Of a stretch of 64,000 bases of DNA, positions 1 through 7,223 are shown piece by piece. The notes beneath the pieces are model-generated. The model did no database searches, was not told the origin of the DNA, and was given only the letters and a program-made list of their open reading frames with translations. The DNA lies in the NCBI GenBank assembly GCA_016699675.1, contig CP064985.1:1054001-1118000 (forward strand), read 5' to 3'. The translations under genes and the position numbers were made by a program. Source of the DNA: Austwickia sp. (GTDB lineage: Bacteria; Actinomycetota; Actinomycetes; Actinomycetales; Dermatophilaceae). Each line of letters begins with the position of its first letter. Position 1 is the stretch's first letter.

Positions 1-1224
1 GGACAGCCGCGCGATGTCGTTCAACGCGGCACCCGAGCCGGCGGGCAGCCAGCGCTGCTCGTCGACGTCCCAGACCTCGGCGACCGGATCGAGGAGTCCC
101 CGCACGGTCGCCGTACCGGCCTTGACGAGCACCCGCTGCCGAGGAGCGGAGGGACGCTCGGCGAGCCAGCACGCCGTACCCTCCAGCCGGGACGTCACCA
201 GCGGCGGCGCGTCCGCGGCGGCCAGCAGTTGCCCGCGACCCGCGTCGATCTCGTCGGCGAGCAGCACCGTGACGGCGTCCCCGGCCTCGACGGTCGCCGC
301 CGGGCCGGTGGGCGTGTCCAGGCCGGTGACCTGCGACGTCAGGCCGCTGGGCCAGGCGGTGATGGCGTCGCCGACCGCCAGCCGACCCGCGGCCACCCGA
401 CCGGCCAGTCCGCGGTAGTCCCGGTGTTCGGAGGTCCGGGGCCGCACCACGAGCTGCACGGGCATCCGGAACGGCGCGTCCGCGTCGTCGTGCGAGACGT
501 CGAGCTCCTCGACGGCCTCCAGCAGCGAGGGCCCGGCGTACCAGTCCCCCGCGGCATCACCCACGCCCGCGGCATCACCCACCCCGGCGCGAACCGCGTC
601 GGGCGTGACGTTCTGCCCCGTCAGGGCGCTGACCGGGAGGGAACGGACGTCCCCCATGCCGAGCGCCGCCGCGGCCGCGGCCACGTCGGCGGCGACGGCA
701 TCAAAGGTGCCCTGGTCCCACCCGACGAGGTCCATCTTGTTGACGGCGACGACGACGTGCGGCACCCGCAGCAGCGCCAGGACGGCCAGGTGCCGCCGGG
801 TCTGGGCGAGCACCCCCTGCCGGGCGTCGACCAGCACGATCGCCGCCTGGGCGGTGGACGCGCCGGTCACGGTGTTGCGGGTGTACTGCGTGTGCCCCGG
901 CGTATCGGCGAGGACGAACGAGCGGCGCGACGTCGAGAAGTAGCGGTAGGCCACGTCGATCGTGATGCCCTGCTCGCGCTCGGCCCGCAGCCCGTCGGTG
1001 AGCAGCGCCAGGTCGACGTCGCCCGACCCGCGGCGGCGGCTGGCCTCCTCGATGGCCTCGTACTGGTCGGCCAGGATCGACTTGGTGTCGTAGAGCAGCC
1101 GCCCCACCAGCGTGGACTTGCCGTCGTCCACCGAGCCGGCGACGACGAGGCGCAGTTGCGAGCGGACGTCGGCGAGGGCCGGCGCCTCCGCAGCGTCGGC
1201 CGCGGCACCCAGGGTGGTGGTCAT
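1..1224 (-). CDS. cysN: Sulfate adenylyltransferase subunit 1 (CysN), cut by window edge
   Basis: GTPase subunit of ATP sulfurylase; with CysD it converts sulfate and ATP to adenosine phosphosulfate (APS). The frame is open from an ATG at 1224 to the window edge, so the C-terminus is missing. Visible GTPase motifs are GSVDDGKST (residues 30-38, P-loop), DTPGH near residue 107 and NKMDL near residue 162, followed by the EF-Tu-like beta-barrel domain. The ATG overlaps the cysD stop as ATGA, so translation is probably coupled. Residues around 215-226 contain an in-tandem VGDAAG/VGDAAG duplication just before the second domain, which looks lineage-specific. A fused C-terminal APS kinase domain cannot be excluded because that end is outside the window, but a separate cysC is present. 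Confidence 0.93.
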   Translation of the reverse strand, partial: MTTTLGAAADAAEAPALADVRSQLRLVVAGSVDDGKSTLVGRLLYDTKSILADQYEAIEEASRRRGSGDVDLALLTDGLRAEREQGITIDVAYRYFSTSRRSFVLADTPGHTQYTRNTVTGASTAQAAIVLVDARQGVLAQTRRHLAVLALLRVPHVVVAVNKMDLVGWDQGTFDAVAADVAAAAAALGMGDVRSLPVSALTGQNVTPDAVRAGVGDAAGVGDAAGDWYAGPSLLEAVEELDVSHDDADAPFRMPVQLVVRPRTSEHRDYRGLAGRVAAGRLAVGDAITAWPSGLTSQVTGLDTPTGPAATVEAGDAVTVLLADEIDAGRGQLLAAADAPPLVTSRLEGTACWLAERPSAPRQRVLVKAGTATVRGLLDPVAEVWDVDEQRWLPAGSGAALNDIARLS

Positions 1225-2207
1225 CAGAAGTAGCCCTCTCGCTTGCGGTCTTCCATGGCGGCCTCGCTGAGCCGGTCGTCCGCGCGGGTGGCGCCCCGCT
1301 CGGTCAGGCGGCTCGCGGCCACCTCGGCAACGACCTGCTCGATCGTGCGCGCCTGCGATTCGACGGCACCCGTGCAGGAGCCGTCGCCGACGGTGCGATA
1401 GCGGACCGTACGTCGTTCGAGGGGCTCGCCCTCCCGGGGCCCGCCCCAGGACCCCGGCGTGAGCCACATCCCGTCGCGGAGCCACACGTCGCGCTCGTGG
1501 GCGTAGTAGATGCTGGGCAGCGGCACGTTCTCGGCGGCGATGTAGGCCCAGACGTCCAGCTCGGTCCAGTTGCTCAGCGGGAAGACGCGGGCGTGTTCCC
1601 CGGGGGCGTGCCGGCCGTTGTAGAGCCGCCACAGCTCCGGCCGCTGGCGGCGCGGGTCCCAGCCGCCGAAGGCGTCGCGGACGGAGAAGATGCGCTCCTT
1701 GGCCCGGGCCCGGTCCTCGTCCCGCCGGGCGCCGCCGAGGAGGGCATCGAACCGTTCCGCGGCGATGGTGTCGAGCAACGGAATGGTCTGCAGCGGGTTC
1801 CGCGTGCCGTCTGCTCGCTCCTGCAAGCGCCCGTCGGCGATCCATTCCTCCACCCGCGCGACGACCAGCCGGTGGCCCCCCTCGGCCACGACCCGGTCGC
1901 GGTAGTCGAGGACCTCGGCCAGGTTGTGGCCGGTGTCGACGTGCAGCAGCACGATCGGCAGCGGGGCGGGCGCGGTCGCCTTGCGGGCCAGGTGCAGCAG
2001 CACGGCGGAGTCCTTGCCGCCGCTGAAGAGCAGTGCGGGGCGGTCGAACTCGCCGATCACCTCGCGGATGATCTCGATGGCCTCGGCCTCCAGGGCGCGG
2101 ATGGTGCTGCGCGGGGCGGCGGGGCCGCGCTCGACCTGGTCCGGCTCCGCCGGATCTGCACGGTCGGCGCGGGCAGTATCTGCGGCGCGGTCGGTGGTAA
2201 GGGTCAT
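1224..2207 (-). CDS. cysD: Sulfate adenylyltransferase subunit 2 (CysD)
   Basis: Catalytic subunit of ATP sulfurylase, 327 aa, making APS from sulfate. It has the PP-loop SGGKDS at residues 62-67 typical of PAPS-reductase-like nucleotide-alpha hydrolases, and the family C-terminus ending DRKREGYF. The first 35 residues are a low-complexity Asp/Ala-rich extension. I chose the ATG at 2207 because it overlaps the cysC stop by four bases (ATGA); longer open frame upstream runs through cysC in another frame. It is the third gene of the tightly coupled cysH-cysC-cysD-cysN operon. Confidence 0.95.
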   Translation of the reverse strand: MTLTTDRAADTARADRADPAEPDQVERGPAAPRSTIRALEAEAIEIIREVIGEFDRPALLFSGGKDSAVLLHLARKATAPAPLPIVLLHVDTGHNLAEVLDYRDRVVAEGGHRLVVARVEEWIADGRLQERADGTRNPLQTIPLLDTIAAERFDALLGGARRDEDRARAKERIFSVRDAFGGWDPRRQRPELWRLYNGRHAPGEHARVFPLSNWTELDVWAYIAAENVPLPSIYYAHERDVWLRDGMWLTPGSWGGPREGEPLERRTVRYRTVGDGSCTGAVESQARTIEQVVAEVAASRLTERGATRADDRLSEAAMEDRKREGYF

Positions 2208-2884
2208 GCGGTACCTGCCTGGATCAGAGTTCCTGCGGGGGTGAACAGCGCGAGGACGGCACGGACGGTGCCCTCCAGGTCGCGGTCGGTGGTGTCGAGG
2301 AGGAGGTCCGGGTCCGGGGGCGCCTCGTACGGGTCGTCCACCCCGGTCAGGTGGCTGACCTCGCCGCGGTCGTGCGCGGTGTAGAGGCCCTTGACGTCCC
2401 GGCGGGCGCATTCGCTGACGGGCGTCGCGACGTACACCTGCCGGTACGCCACGCCGTCCGCCTCGTGTTCGGCGCGGACGCGCTCGCGCGCCTCGGCGTA
2501 CGGCGCGATGACCGGCACGATCGCGATCACGCCGTGCCGGGCGAGGAGGCGGGCGAGGTAGCCGACCCGGGTGACGTGCGCGTCGCGGTCCGCACGCGAG
2601 AAGCCGAGCCCGGGCGAGAGGTGGTCGCGCAGCTCGTCGCCGTCGAGGACCTCCACGCGGACGCCGGCAGCGCGCAGCCGGTCGGCGAGGGCGGTGGCGA
2701 TCGTGGTCTTGCCGGCGCCGGAGAGCCCGGTCAGCCAGAGGGTCCCGCCGGGGTTGGCCGTCGCGTTCCCGGGCCCAGGGGTGCCGGGCCCGGCCACGGC
2801 GGCCGCGCGCGACCGTCCCCCGGAGGACTGGACGCGCACCGCGTCCGGTTCGTGCGGGTGCGTTCGCCGGGTCACCGAGCTCAT
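2204..2884 (-). CDS. cysC: Adenylylsulfate kinase (CysC)
   Basis: APS kinase, 226 aa, phosphorylates APS to PAPS. Walker A motif GLSGAGKT is at residues 53-60; DGDELRDHLSPGLGFS and the RDVKGLY segment are characteristic of the family. A 45-residue Ala/Pro/Gly-rich N-terminal extension precedes the domain. The start at 2884 overlaps the cysH stop (ATGA). Because the adjacent CysH has the iron-sulfur cysteines of an APS (not PAPS) reductase, CysC here probably feeds PAPS to sulfotransfer reactions rather than to sulfite formation; that last point is inference. Confidence 0.94.
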   Translation of the reverse strand: MSSVTRRTHPHEPDAVRVQSSGGRSRAAAVAGPGTPGPGNATANPGGTLWLTGLSGAGKTTIATALADRLRAAGVRVEVLDGDELRDHLSPGLGFSRADRDAHVTRVGYLARLLARHGVIAIVPVIAPYAEARERVRAEHEADGVAYRQVYVATPVSECARRDVKGLYTAHDRGEVSHLTGVDDPYEAPPDPDLLLDTTDRDLEGTVRAVLALFTPAGTLIQAGTA

Positions 2885-3609
2885 CGGTGAATCCCGCACT
2901 CGGTCTTGGCTGTCCCGGCCCAGCGGCCGGCGCGCGGGTCCTCTCCGGGGCGGACGGCGCGGGTGCAGGGCGCGCAGCCGATGGAGGGGTAGCCGCGCTC
3001 CAGCAACGGGTTGCGGACGATGTCGTGCGCGGCGGCGTACCCCGCCACTTCTGCGTCGCTCCAGCTCACCAGCGGGTTGACCTTGATCAAGCCGTGCTCC
3101 TCGTCGTAGCTCACCTCGGTGGCGGCGGTGCGGGTTTCCGATTCCGTACGCCGAATGCCGGTGCCCCAGGCCTCCCGGTCGGCGAGGGCGTCGAACAGCG
3201 GCGTGGTCTTCCGCAGCCAGCAGCACAGGTCGGGGTCGCGGTCGTGCAGGGCGGGGCCGTATTCGCCGTCCTGTTCGGCCACGCTCTGCCGGGCGCGGAC
3301 GTCCACGATGCGCAGCGGGTAGCGCTCCGCGACGGCGTCGCGCGTGGCCAGGGTCTCCGGGAAGTGGTAGCCGGTGTCGAGGAACAGCACAGCCGTTCCG
3401 GGCGCAACTTCCCCGACCAGGTGCGCGAGGACCGTGTCTTGCATCGAGCAGGCGACGGCCCACAGCTCGCCGAATTCCTCGGCGGCCCAGGCGATGACGT
3501 CTTCGGCGCGGGCACCGGCGAGGCGCTGCGCGGCGGCCCCGGCGAGACTGCGCAGGTCGTCGTCGGGGCGCCGCGAGCGGGTGGCCGCGGCGGGGGCGGG
3601 GGTGGTCAT
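2881..3609 (-). CDS. cysH: Adenylyl-sulfate reductase, [4Fe-4S] type (CysH)
   Basis: Assimilatory reductase of 242 aa, producing sulfite from APS with thioredoxin-type electron donors. The four cysteines that bind a [4Fe-4S] cluster in APS reductases are present: C129-C130 (DLCCW) and C212/C215 (IGCAPC). The catalytic cysteine is C238 in the C-terminal ECGIHR motif. This pattern separates APS-specific enzymes from PAPS-specific ones, which lack the CC and CxxC pairs. The ATG at 3609 is preferred over upstream possibilities because family similarity begins about 20 residues after it. First enzyme gene of the operon; a putative leader peptide lies upstream at 3782-3877. Confidence 0.93.
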   Translation of the reverse strand: MTTPAPAAATRSRRPDDDLRSLAGAAAQRLAGARAEDVIAWAAEEFGELWAVACSMQDTVLAHLVGEVAPGTAVLFLDTGYHFPETLATRDAVAERYPLRIVDVRARQSVAEQDGEYGPALHDRDPDLCCWLRKTTPLFDALADREAWGTGIRRTESETRTAATEVSYDEEHGLIKVNPLVSWSDAEVAGYAAAHDIVRNPLLERGYPSIGCAPCTRAVRPGEDPRAGRWAGTAKTECGIHR

Positions 3610-3781
3610 GGTTGTCCTTGGGGGTCGTCCGGCGGTGCGCGGCGTACTCGCCACGTGGCTTGCGCGCCGAGGGCGGCTGTGGTGCCGCGGGGGTCCTTGG
3701 TCGCGTGGGCGTCCGAGGTCGGCGCCCGTCCGATCGAGGGGCCGAGCGGCGACGTGCCGGGGGGCGGTGCGGGTCAGGCGG

Positions 3782-3877
3782 TCATCGCGGACAGACGGCT
3801 GCGCTGGCGATGCGCATGAGGTCGACATGGCGCCGCGCCACGAGGCGGACACCGAGTCGAACCGACCGAACGGACAT
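3782..3877 (-). CDS. Putative cysteine-attenuator leader peptide upstream of cysH
   Basis: A 31-codon frame, ATG at 3877 to TGA at 3782. It ends ARRHVDLMRIASAAVCPR, matching the R-x-H-V-D-L-x-R-x-A-S-A-x-C pattern I recall from peptides annotated as 'putative leader peptide' beside actinobacterial sulfur genes. One cysteine codon (TGT) sits three codons from the stop. There is no Shine-Dalgarno sequence in front, so translation may be leaderless or weak. About 170 bases separate it from cysH, room for an attenuator fold. Function is inferred: ribosome stalling at Cys codons when cysteinyl-tRNA is scarce. Cysteine-responsive short ORFs are known in mycobacteria, though with poly-Cys tracts. 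Confidence 0.6.
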   Translation of the reverse strand: MSVRSVRLGVRLVARRHVDLMRIASAAVCPR

Positions 3878-3935
3878 GATCCGACTGTGACATCGGGTGC
3901 CCGGCAGCGACCAACGCTGTTCACATAACGAGATG

Positions 3936-3964
3936 TTGTTGTACTAGTTCCATTCAGTTATGCA
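3936..3964 (+). promoter_or_regulatory. Candidate promoter for the TauE-side leader peptide
   Basis: In an AT-rich island between the divergent leader peptides, TTGTTG (3936-3941) and TATGCA (3959-3964) are separated by 17 bases, an acceptable -35/-10 pair. The ATG of the plus-strand leader follows the -10 by 10 bases, which would give a leaderless or nearly leaderless transcript. CATAAC (3924-3929) and GTTATG (3957-3962) also form a spaced inverted repeat. Position and spacing are seen; activity is inferred. Confidence 0.4.
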
Positions 3965-3974
3965 CTCTGGCTTC

Positions 3975-4085
3975 ATGCCGACGACCGCTCTCCCTCCGCT
4001 GCCTGGCGAATCTCTGCGCCGGCGGCCGGTTCTCGTCGGCCGTGCCTATCTCGATCTCCTGCGCTTGGACCTCGGCGGCTGTTGA
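3975..4085 (+). CDS. Putative cysteine-attenuator leader peptide upstream of TauE-like gene
   Basis: A 36-codon frame ending GRAYLDLLRLDLGGC followed directly by TGA, so the last sense codon is cysteine (TGT). The R-x-Y-L-D-L-L-R core resembles the R-x-H-V-D-L-x-R core of the leader facing it on the minus strand, and both end in or near cysteine. There is no ribosome-binding site, and a promoter-like -10 lies 10 bases upstream, consistent with a leaderless message. The 182-base gap to the TauE-like gene contains a strong nested hairpin (4128-4187) that could serve as attenuator. Peptide role is inferred. Confidence 0.5.
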   Translation: MPTTALPPLPGESLRRRPVLVGRAYLDLLRLDLGGC

Positions 4086-4127
4086 TCTCCGCGAGCCCCG
4101 CGTCCCCCTCCTCCCCTTGTGGAGAGT

Positions 4128-4201
4128 GACCGCTCACGACCTGCCCTTTTGGTGCCATGGCACCCAAAGCGCAGGTCACGAACGGTCGTCGCTGTGGATA
4201 A
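4128..4201 (-). repeat. Nested-palindrome element, copy A (inverse orientation to copy B)
   Basis: Outer arms GACCGCTCACGACCTGC and GCAGGTCACGAACGGTC (imperfect) enclose a perfect 14-bp palindrome GGTGCCATGGCACC at 4151-4164. Read on the minus strand it begins TTATCCACAG and matches, over nearly its whole length, a second copy at 10071-10143. It lies in the untranslated region between the leader peptide and the TauE-like gene. Confidence 0.85.
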
Positions 4202-4267
4202 GTCGGCGAACGCCGCGCCCACACCTCAACCCCTCGCTCGCTGGCCCACCCCACGCATGGAGATCTC

Positions 4268-5281
4268 ATGTCCTTCGAACCACAACTCGCCGCCGCGGGC
4301 ACCCTCGTCGGGTTCCTCGTCGGCCTCACCGGAATGGGCGGGGGCGCCCTGCTTACGCCCCTGCTCGTGCTGGTCTTCGGCGTACCACCCCTCACCGCCG
4401 TCTCCAGCGACCTGGTCACCAGCCTGGTCATGAAGCCCTTCGCCGGGGCGGTGCACCTGCGCCGGGGCACCGTGCACCTGCGGCTGTTCGCGTGGCTGGC
4501 CGTCGGGTCGGTCCCGGCGGCCTTCCTCGCCTCGGCGGCGATCGGCCGCCTGGCCACCGGCCCGTCGGCCACGCAGGTCGCGGCCACGCTCAAGGTCGGC
4601 ATCGCCGTCGCCCTGTTGGCGTCGGTGGCGGCGATGATCGGTCGCCCGCTGCTCGACCGGGCGCGCCGCTCGGCCGTCGGCACCCCCACCGGCGCCGGTG
4701 TCGGCGACGTCGGCACCACCGGCGGCGACGCCGTTGCCCCGCTGCCGGTTCGCCGCCTGCGCACCGTCGGCATCGGCGTGGTCGGCGGCATCGCGGTCGG
4801 CCTCACCTCGGTGGGCGCCGGCTCCCTGGTCATCGCGCTGCTGCTCCTCGCCTATCCCACCCTCCGCACCCGGGCCTTGATCGGCACCGACATCGTCCAG
4901 GCCATCCCCCTCGTGGGCGCCGCCGCGCTGGGTCACCTCCTGTTCGGCGACGTCCACTTCGCGCTGACCGGGTCGCTGCTGGTCGGGGCGATCCCCGGCG
5001 CGATCCTCGGGGCGCGGCTGTCCGCGGGCGCCCCGGACGGTCTCGTCCGGCCCGCGATGACCGCGGTGCTCGCCGCGTCGGCCCTGGCGCTGCTCGGAGC
5101 AAGCACCCCGGTGCTGATCGGCGGGGCGCTCGTGAGCGCGTTGCTCATCGTGTCAGCGACCACGCGGGTCGGCGGGCGTGCGCTCCGCCCCGCTGCGCTC
5201 CACCCCCCGGCACTGCATACGGCCGCGCCGCCAGCGGGACTCGCCGATCCCCTCGCCGCCACGCCGGCGGCGAGAGACTAA
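4268..5281 (+). CDS. TauE/SafE-family sulfite/sulfonate exporter
   Basis: Integral membrane protein of 337 aa with the two-half TauE/SafE arrangement. The first half begins LVGFLVGLTGMGGGALLTPLLV, the family's glycine-rich first helix, followed by AVSSDLVTSLVMK; the second half repeats the pattern with GGIAVGLTSVGAGSLVIALLL and GTDIVQAIPL. About eight hydrophobic helices are expected. Family members move sulfite, sulfonates or other organosulfur anions across the membrane. Its place opposite cysH and beside siroheme and sulfite reductase genes argues for export of toxic sulfite; substrate is inferred. The C-terminal 30 residues are Ala/Pro-rich. Confidence 0.85.
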   Translation: MSFEPQLAAAGTLVGFLVGLTGMGGGALLTPLLVLVFGVPPLTAVSSDLVTSLVMKPFAGAVHLRRGTVHLRLFAWLAVGSVPAAFLASAAIGRLATGPSATQVAATLKVGIAVALLASVAAMIGRPLLDRARRSAVGTPTGAGVGDVGTTGGDAVAPLPVRRLRTVGIGVVGGIAVGLTSVGAGSLVIALLLLAYPTLRTRALIGTDIVQAIPLVGAAALGHLLFGDVHFALTGSLLVGAIPGAILGARLSAGAPDGLVRPAMTAVLAASALALLGASTPVLIGGALVSALLIVSATTRVGGRALRPAALHPPALHTAAPPAGLADPLAATPAARD

Positions 5282-5289
5282 TGCGCCGC

Positions 5290-6120
5290 TCAGCTCGGCC
5301 CGTCGACTCCCATCGCGCCGGCCGCCGCCCGGTACCGGTCGAGCACGATCGCCACCAGGTCCGCCGGCGGCTCGGCGGCGGGATCCAGCAGCGGCCCGGT
5401 CGTCACCTCCGCCCCGGCGGCCTCGAGTCGATCCTGGAAAAACCCGGGCGCGAGCAGGTACGACGCGGCGACCGTACGGCGCCCCTCGGCCCGGTTGGCG
5501 GCGACCACGTCAGCGAGCCGGGGCTCACCGGCCGACAGGTACGCCGGCTGCACGGCGTCACCCCGCGCCGCCGCCAGTCGCCGGGCCATCTCCTCGACGT
5601 CGGCCAGGCCCTCAGGCCGCGAGGAGCCGGCCGCGACGAGCCGTACGTCGTCGCCCGCCTCGACTCCGACTCCCGCCCACCCGTCGGCCACCAGCCGCGC
5701 GAGCCGGTCATCCGGCCCCAGCGGCGCGGCGACCACGGTCGGCCCGGGGGCCTGACGCGCCGCCCTCGGCAGGTCGACCTGGACGTGGTACCCGGTGCTG
5801 AGCAGCACCGGGACGAGCACCGCGGGGCGCCCGCTCACCGCAGCAAGCACCTGCGCCGGGGTCGGGTCCTGCACATCGACGTACGCCGCGTACACCTCGA
5901 CCTCCGCCCCACCCGACCCGGCGGGAAGCCAGCCGGCCTCCCGCCGTACGGCGTCGACTGCACGCCGTACGGCGTCGACGAATACCTCCACCGCCCGCCG
6001 GCCACGCGGATCGCGCGTGCCGTGCGCGCAGGCCACCAGCACCGGGGCGGCGGCCCCACCGGGCCCACCGGTTCCGTCATCCATCGTCGCGCGGTCCTCG
6101 CCCGTCGTCCCTGAGCCCAC
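5290..6120 (-). CDS. CbiX/SirB-family sirohydrochlorin chelatase
   Basis: Class II chelatase of 276 aa that would insert Fe2+ into sirohydrochlorin to give siroheme, the cofactor of the neighbouring sulfite reductase. The N-terminal ACAHGTRDPRG motif carries the metal-binding histidine, and STGYHVQVDLP carries the second one. It is a double-length chelatase, with CbiX-like halves at about residues 27-135 and 140-260. It is divergent from cobA. The ATG at 6120 leaves only 14 bp to cobA; an in-frame ATG at 6084 (MDDGTGG) would leave room for promoters and is an equally reasonable start. Confidence 0.88.
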   Translation of the reverse strand: MGSGTTGEDRATMDDGTGGPGGAAAPVLVACAHGTRDPRGRRAVEVFVDAVRRAVDAVRREAGWLPAGSGGAEVEVYAAYVDVQDPTPAQVLAAVSGRPAVLVPVLLSTGYHVQVDLPRAARQAPGPTVVAAPLGPDDRLARLVADGWAGVGVEAGDDVRLVAAGSSRPEGLADVEEMARRLAAARGDAVQPAYLSAGEPRLADVVAANRAEGRRTVAASYLLAPGFFQDRLEAAGAEVTTGPLLDPAAEPPADLVAIVLDRYRAAAGAMGVDGPS

Positions 6121-6134
6121 CCCTGGAGAATGAC

Positions 6135-7223
6135 ATGCTCGTCGAATTGAGCCTCACCGGAACGACCGTCGCCATCCTCGGCGACGAGCGGGCGACCGCC
6201 CGGGCTCGGCTGCGCTATCTGGCCGCCGGCGCCCGCCTCATCCGGCTGACCACGCCGGCGCGGGCGGAGGCGTACGCCTGGACGGCCGCCGCCCCCGACG
6301 CCCGGGCCACCGACCGCCCCGGTCTGGTCGTGGACGTCACCGGCGGCGCCCTGGAGTGGGTCGGCGCGGTGCGCGCCCTGACCCGGCTCGCCCCCGCCAC
6401 CCGCGAGGAGCCGGCGCCCGCCCGGGCCGGCACGATCACCCTCGCCGGCGCCGGGCCCGGCGACCCCGGCCTGCACACGGTCGCCACGAGGGAGGCCCTC
6501 GCGGCGGCGGACCTCGTGCTGCTCGACCGGCTGGCCGACCACGACGCCCGGGCCGACATCCGCGCGCTCGCCCCGGCCGCGCGCATCGTCGACGTCGGCA
6601 AGACCCCCGGCCACCACCGGATGTCGCAGGCCGAGATCGAACGCCACATGATCGAGGCCGCGGCGACCGGCGCGCACGTCGTACGGCTCAAGGGCGGCGA
6701 CCCGTTCGTGTTCGGCCGCGGCGGCGAGGAGGTGGCCGCGGCGTCCGCGGCCGGCATCCCCGTCACGGTCATCCCCGGCATCAGCTCCGCCTTCGCGGCG
6801 CCCGCCGCCGCGGGGATCCCCGTCACCCACCGCGAGACGAGCCGCGCCGTCACGGTCCTGTCCGGCCACGACCCGGTGACGCCCGAGCTGGCCGAGCACC
6901 TGGTCGGCCTCGACGCCACCGTCGTCCTGCTCATGGGGATGGCCGCGCTCCCCCAGACCGTCGCCGAGCTGCGCCGCGCCGGCCTGCCGGGCGACACGCC
7001 CGCGGCCGTGGTCCAGGAGGGCTGCACGCCGCGGCAGCGGTACGCCGTCACGACCCTGGACCGCCTCGTCGACCGGGTACACGCCGACGGACTGACCAAC
7101 CCGAGCGTGGTCGTGATCGGCGCCGTCGCCGCCCTAGCCCACGGCCACCTCAGCACCGAGCCCCGCACCACCCAGACCCTGCGCACCGCTCGCCGTACCG
7201 ACGACCTGGAGAACGCCCGATGA
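6135..7223 (+). CDS. cobA: Uroporphyrinogen-III C-methyltransferase (siroheme pathway)
   Basis: SAM-dependent methyltransferase of 362 aa converting uroporphyrinogen III to precorrin-2. The catalytic domain starts near residue 97 with LAGAGPGDPGLHTV, and contains RLKGGDPFVFGRGGEE and PGISSAFAAPAAAGIPVTHR, both SUMT signatures. The first 90 residues look like a worn-down Rossmann domain related to the CysG dehydrogenase half: VAILGDERATARARLRYLAAGARL keeps the overall pattern but lacks the GGGxxA nucleotide loop. If that domain is inactive, oxidation of precorrin-2 must occur elsewhere. The stop overlaps the sir start (ATGA). Confidence 0.92.
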   Translation: MLVELSLTGTTVAILGDERATARARLRYLAAGARLIRLTTPARAEAYAWTAAAPDARATDRPGLVVDVTGGALEWVGAVRALTRLAPATREEPAPARAGTITLAGAGPGDPGLHTVATREALAAADLVLLDRLADHDARADIRALAPAARIVDVGKTPGHHRMSQAEIERHMIEAAATGAHVVRLKGGDPFVFGRGGEEVAAASAAGIPVTVIPGISSAFAAPAAAGIPVTHRETSRAVTVLSGHDPVTPELAEHLVGLDATVVLLMGMAALPQTVAELRRAGLPGDTPAAVVQEGCTPRQRYAVTTLDRLVDRVHADGLTNPSVVVIGAVAALAHGHLSTEPRTTQTLRTARRTDDLENAR

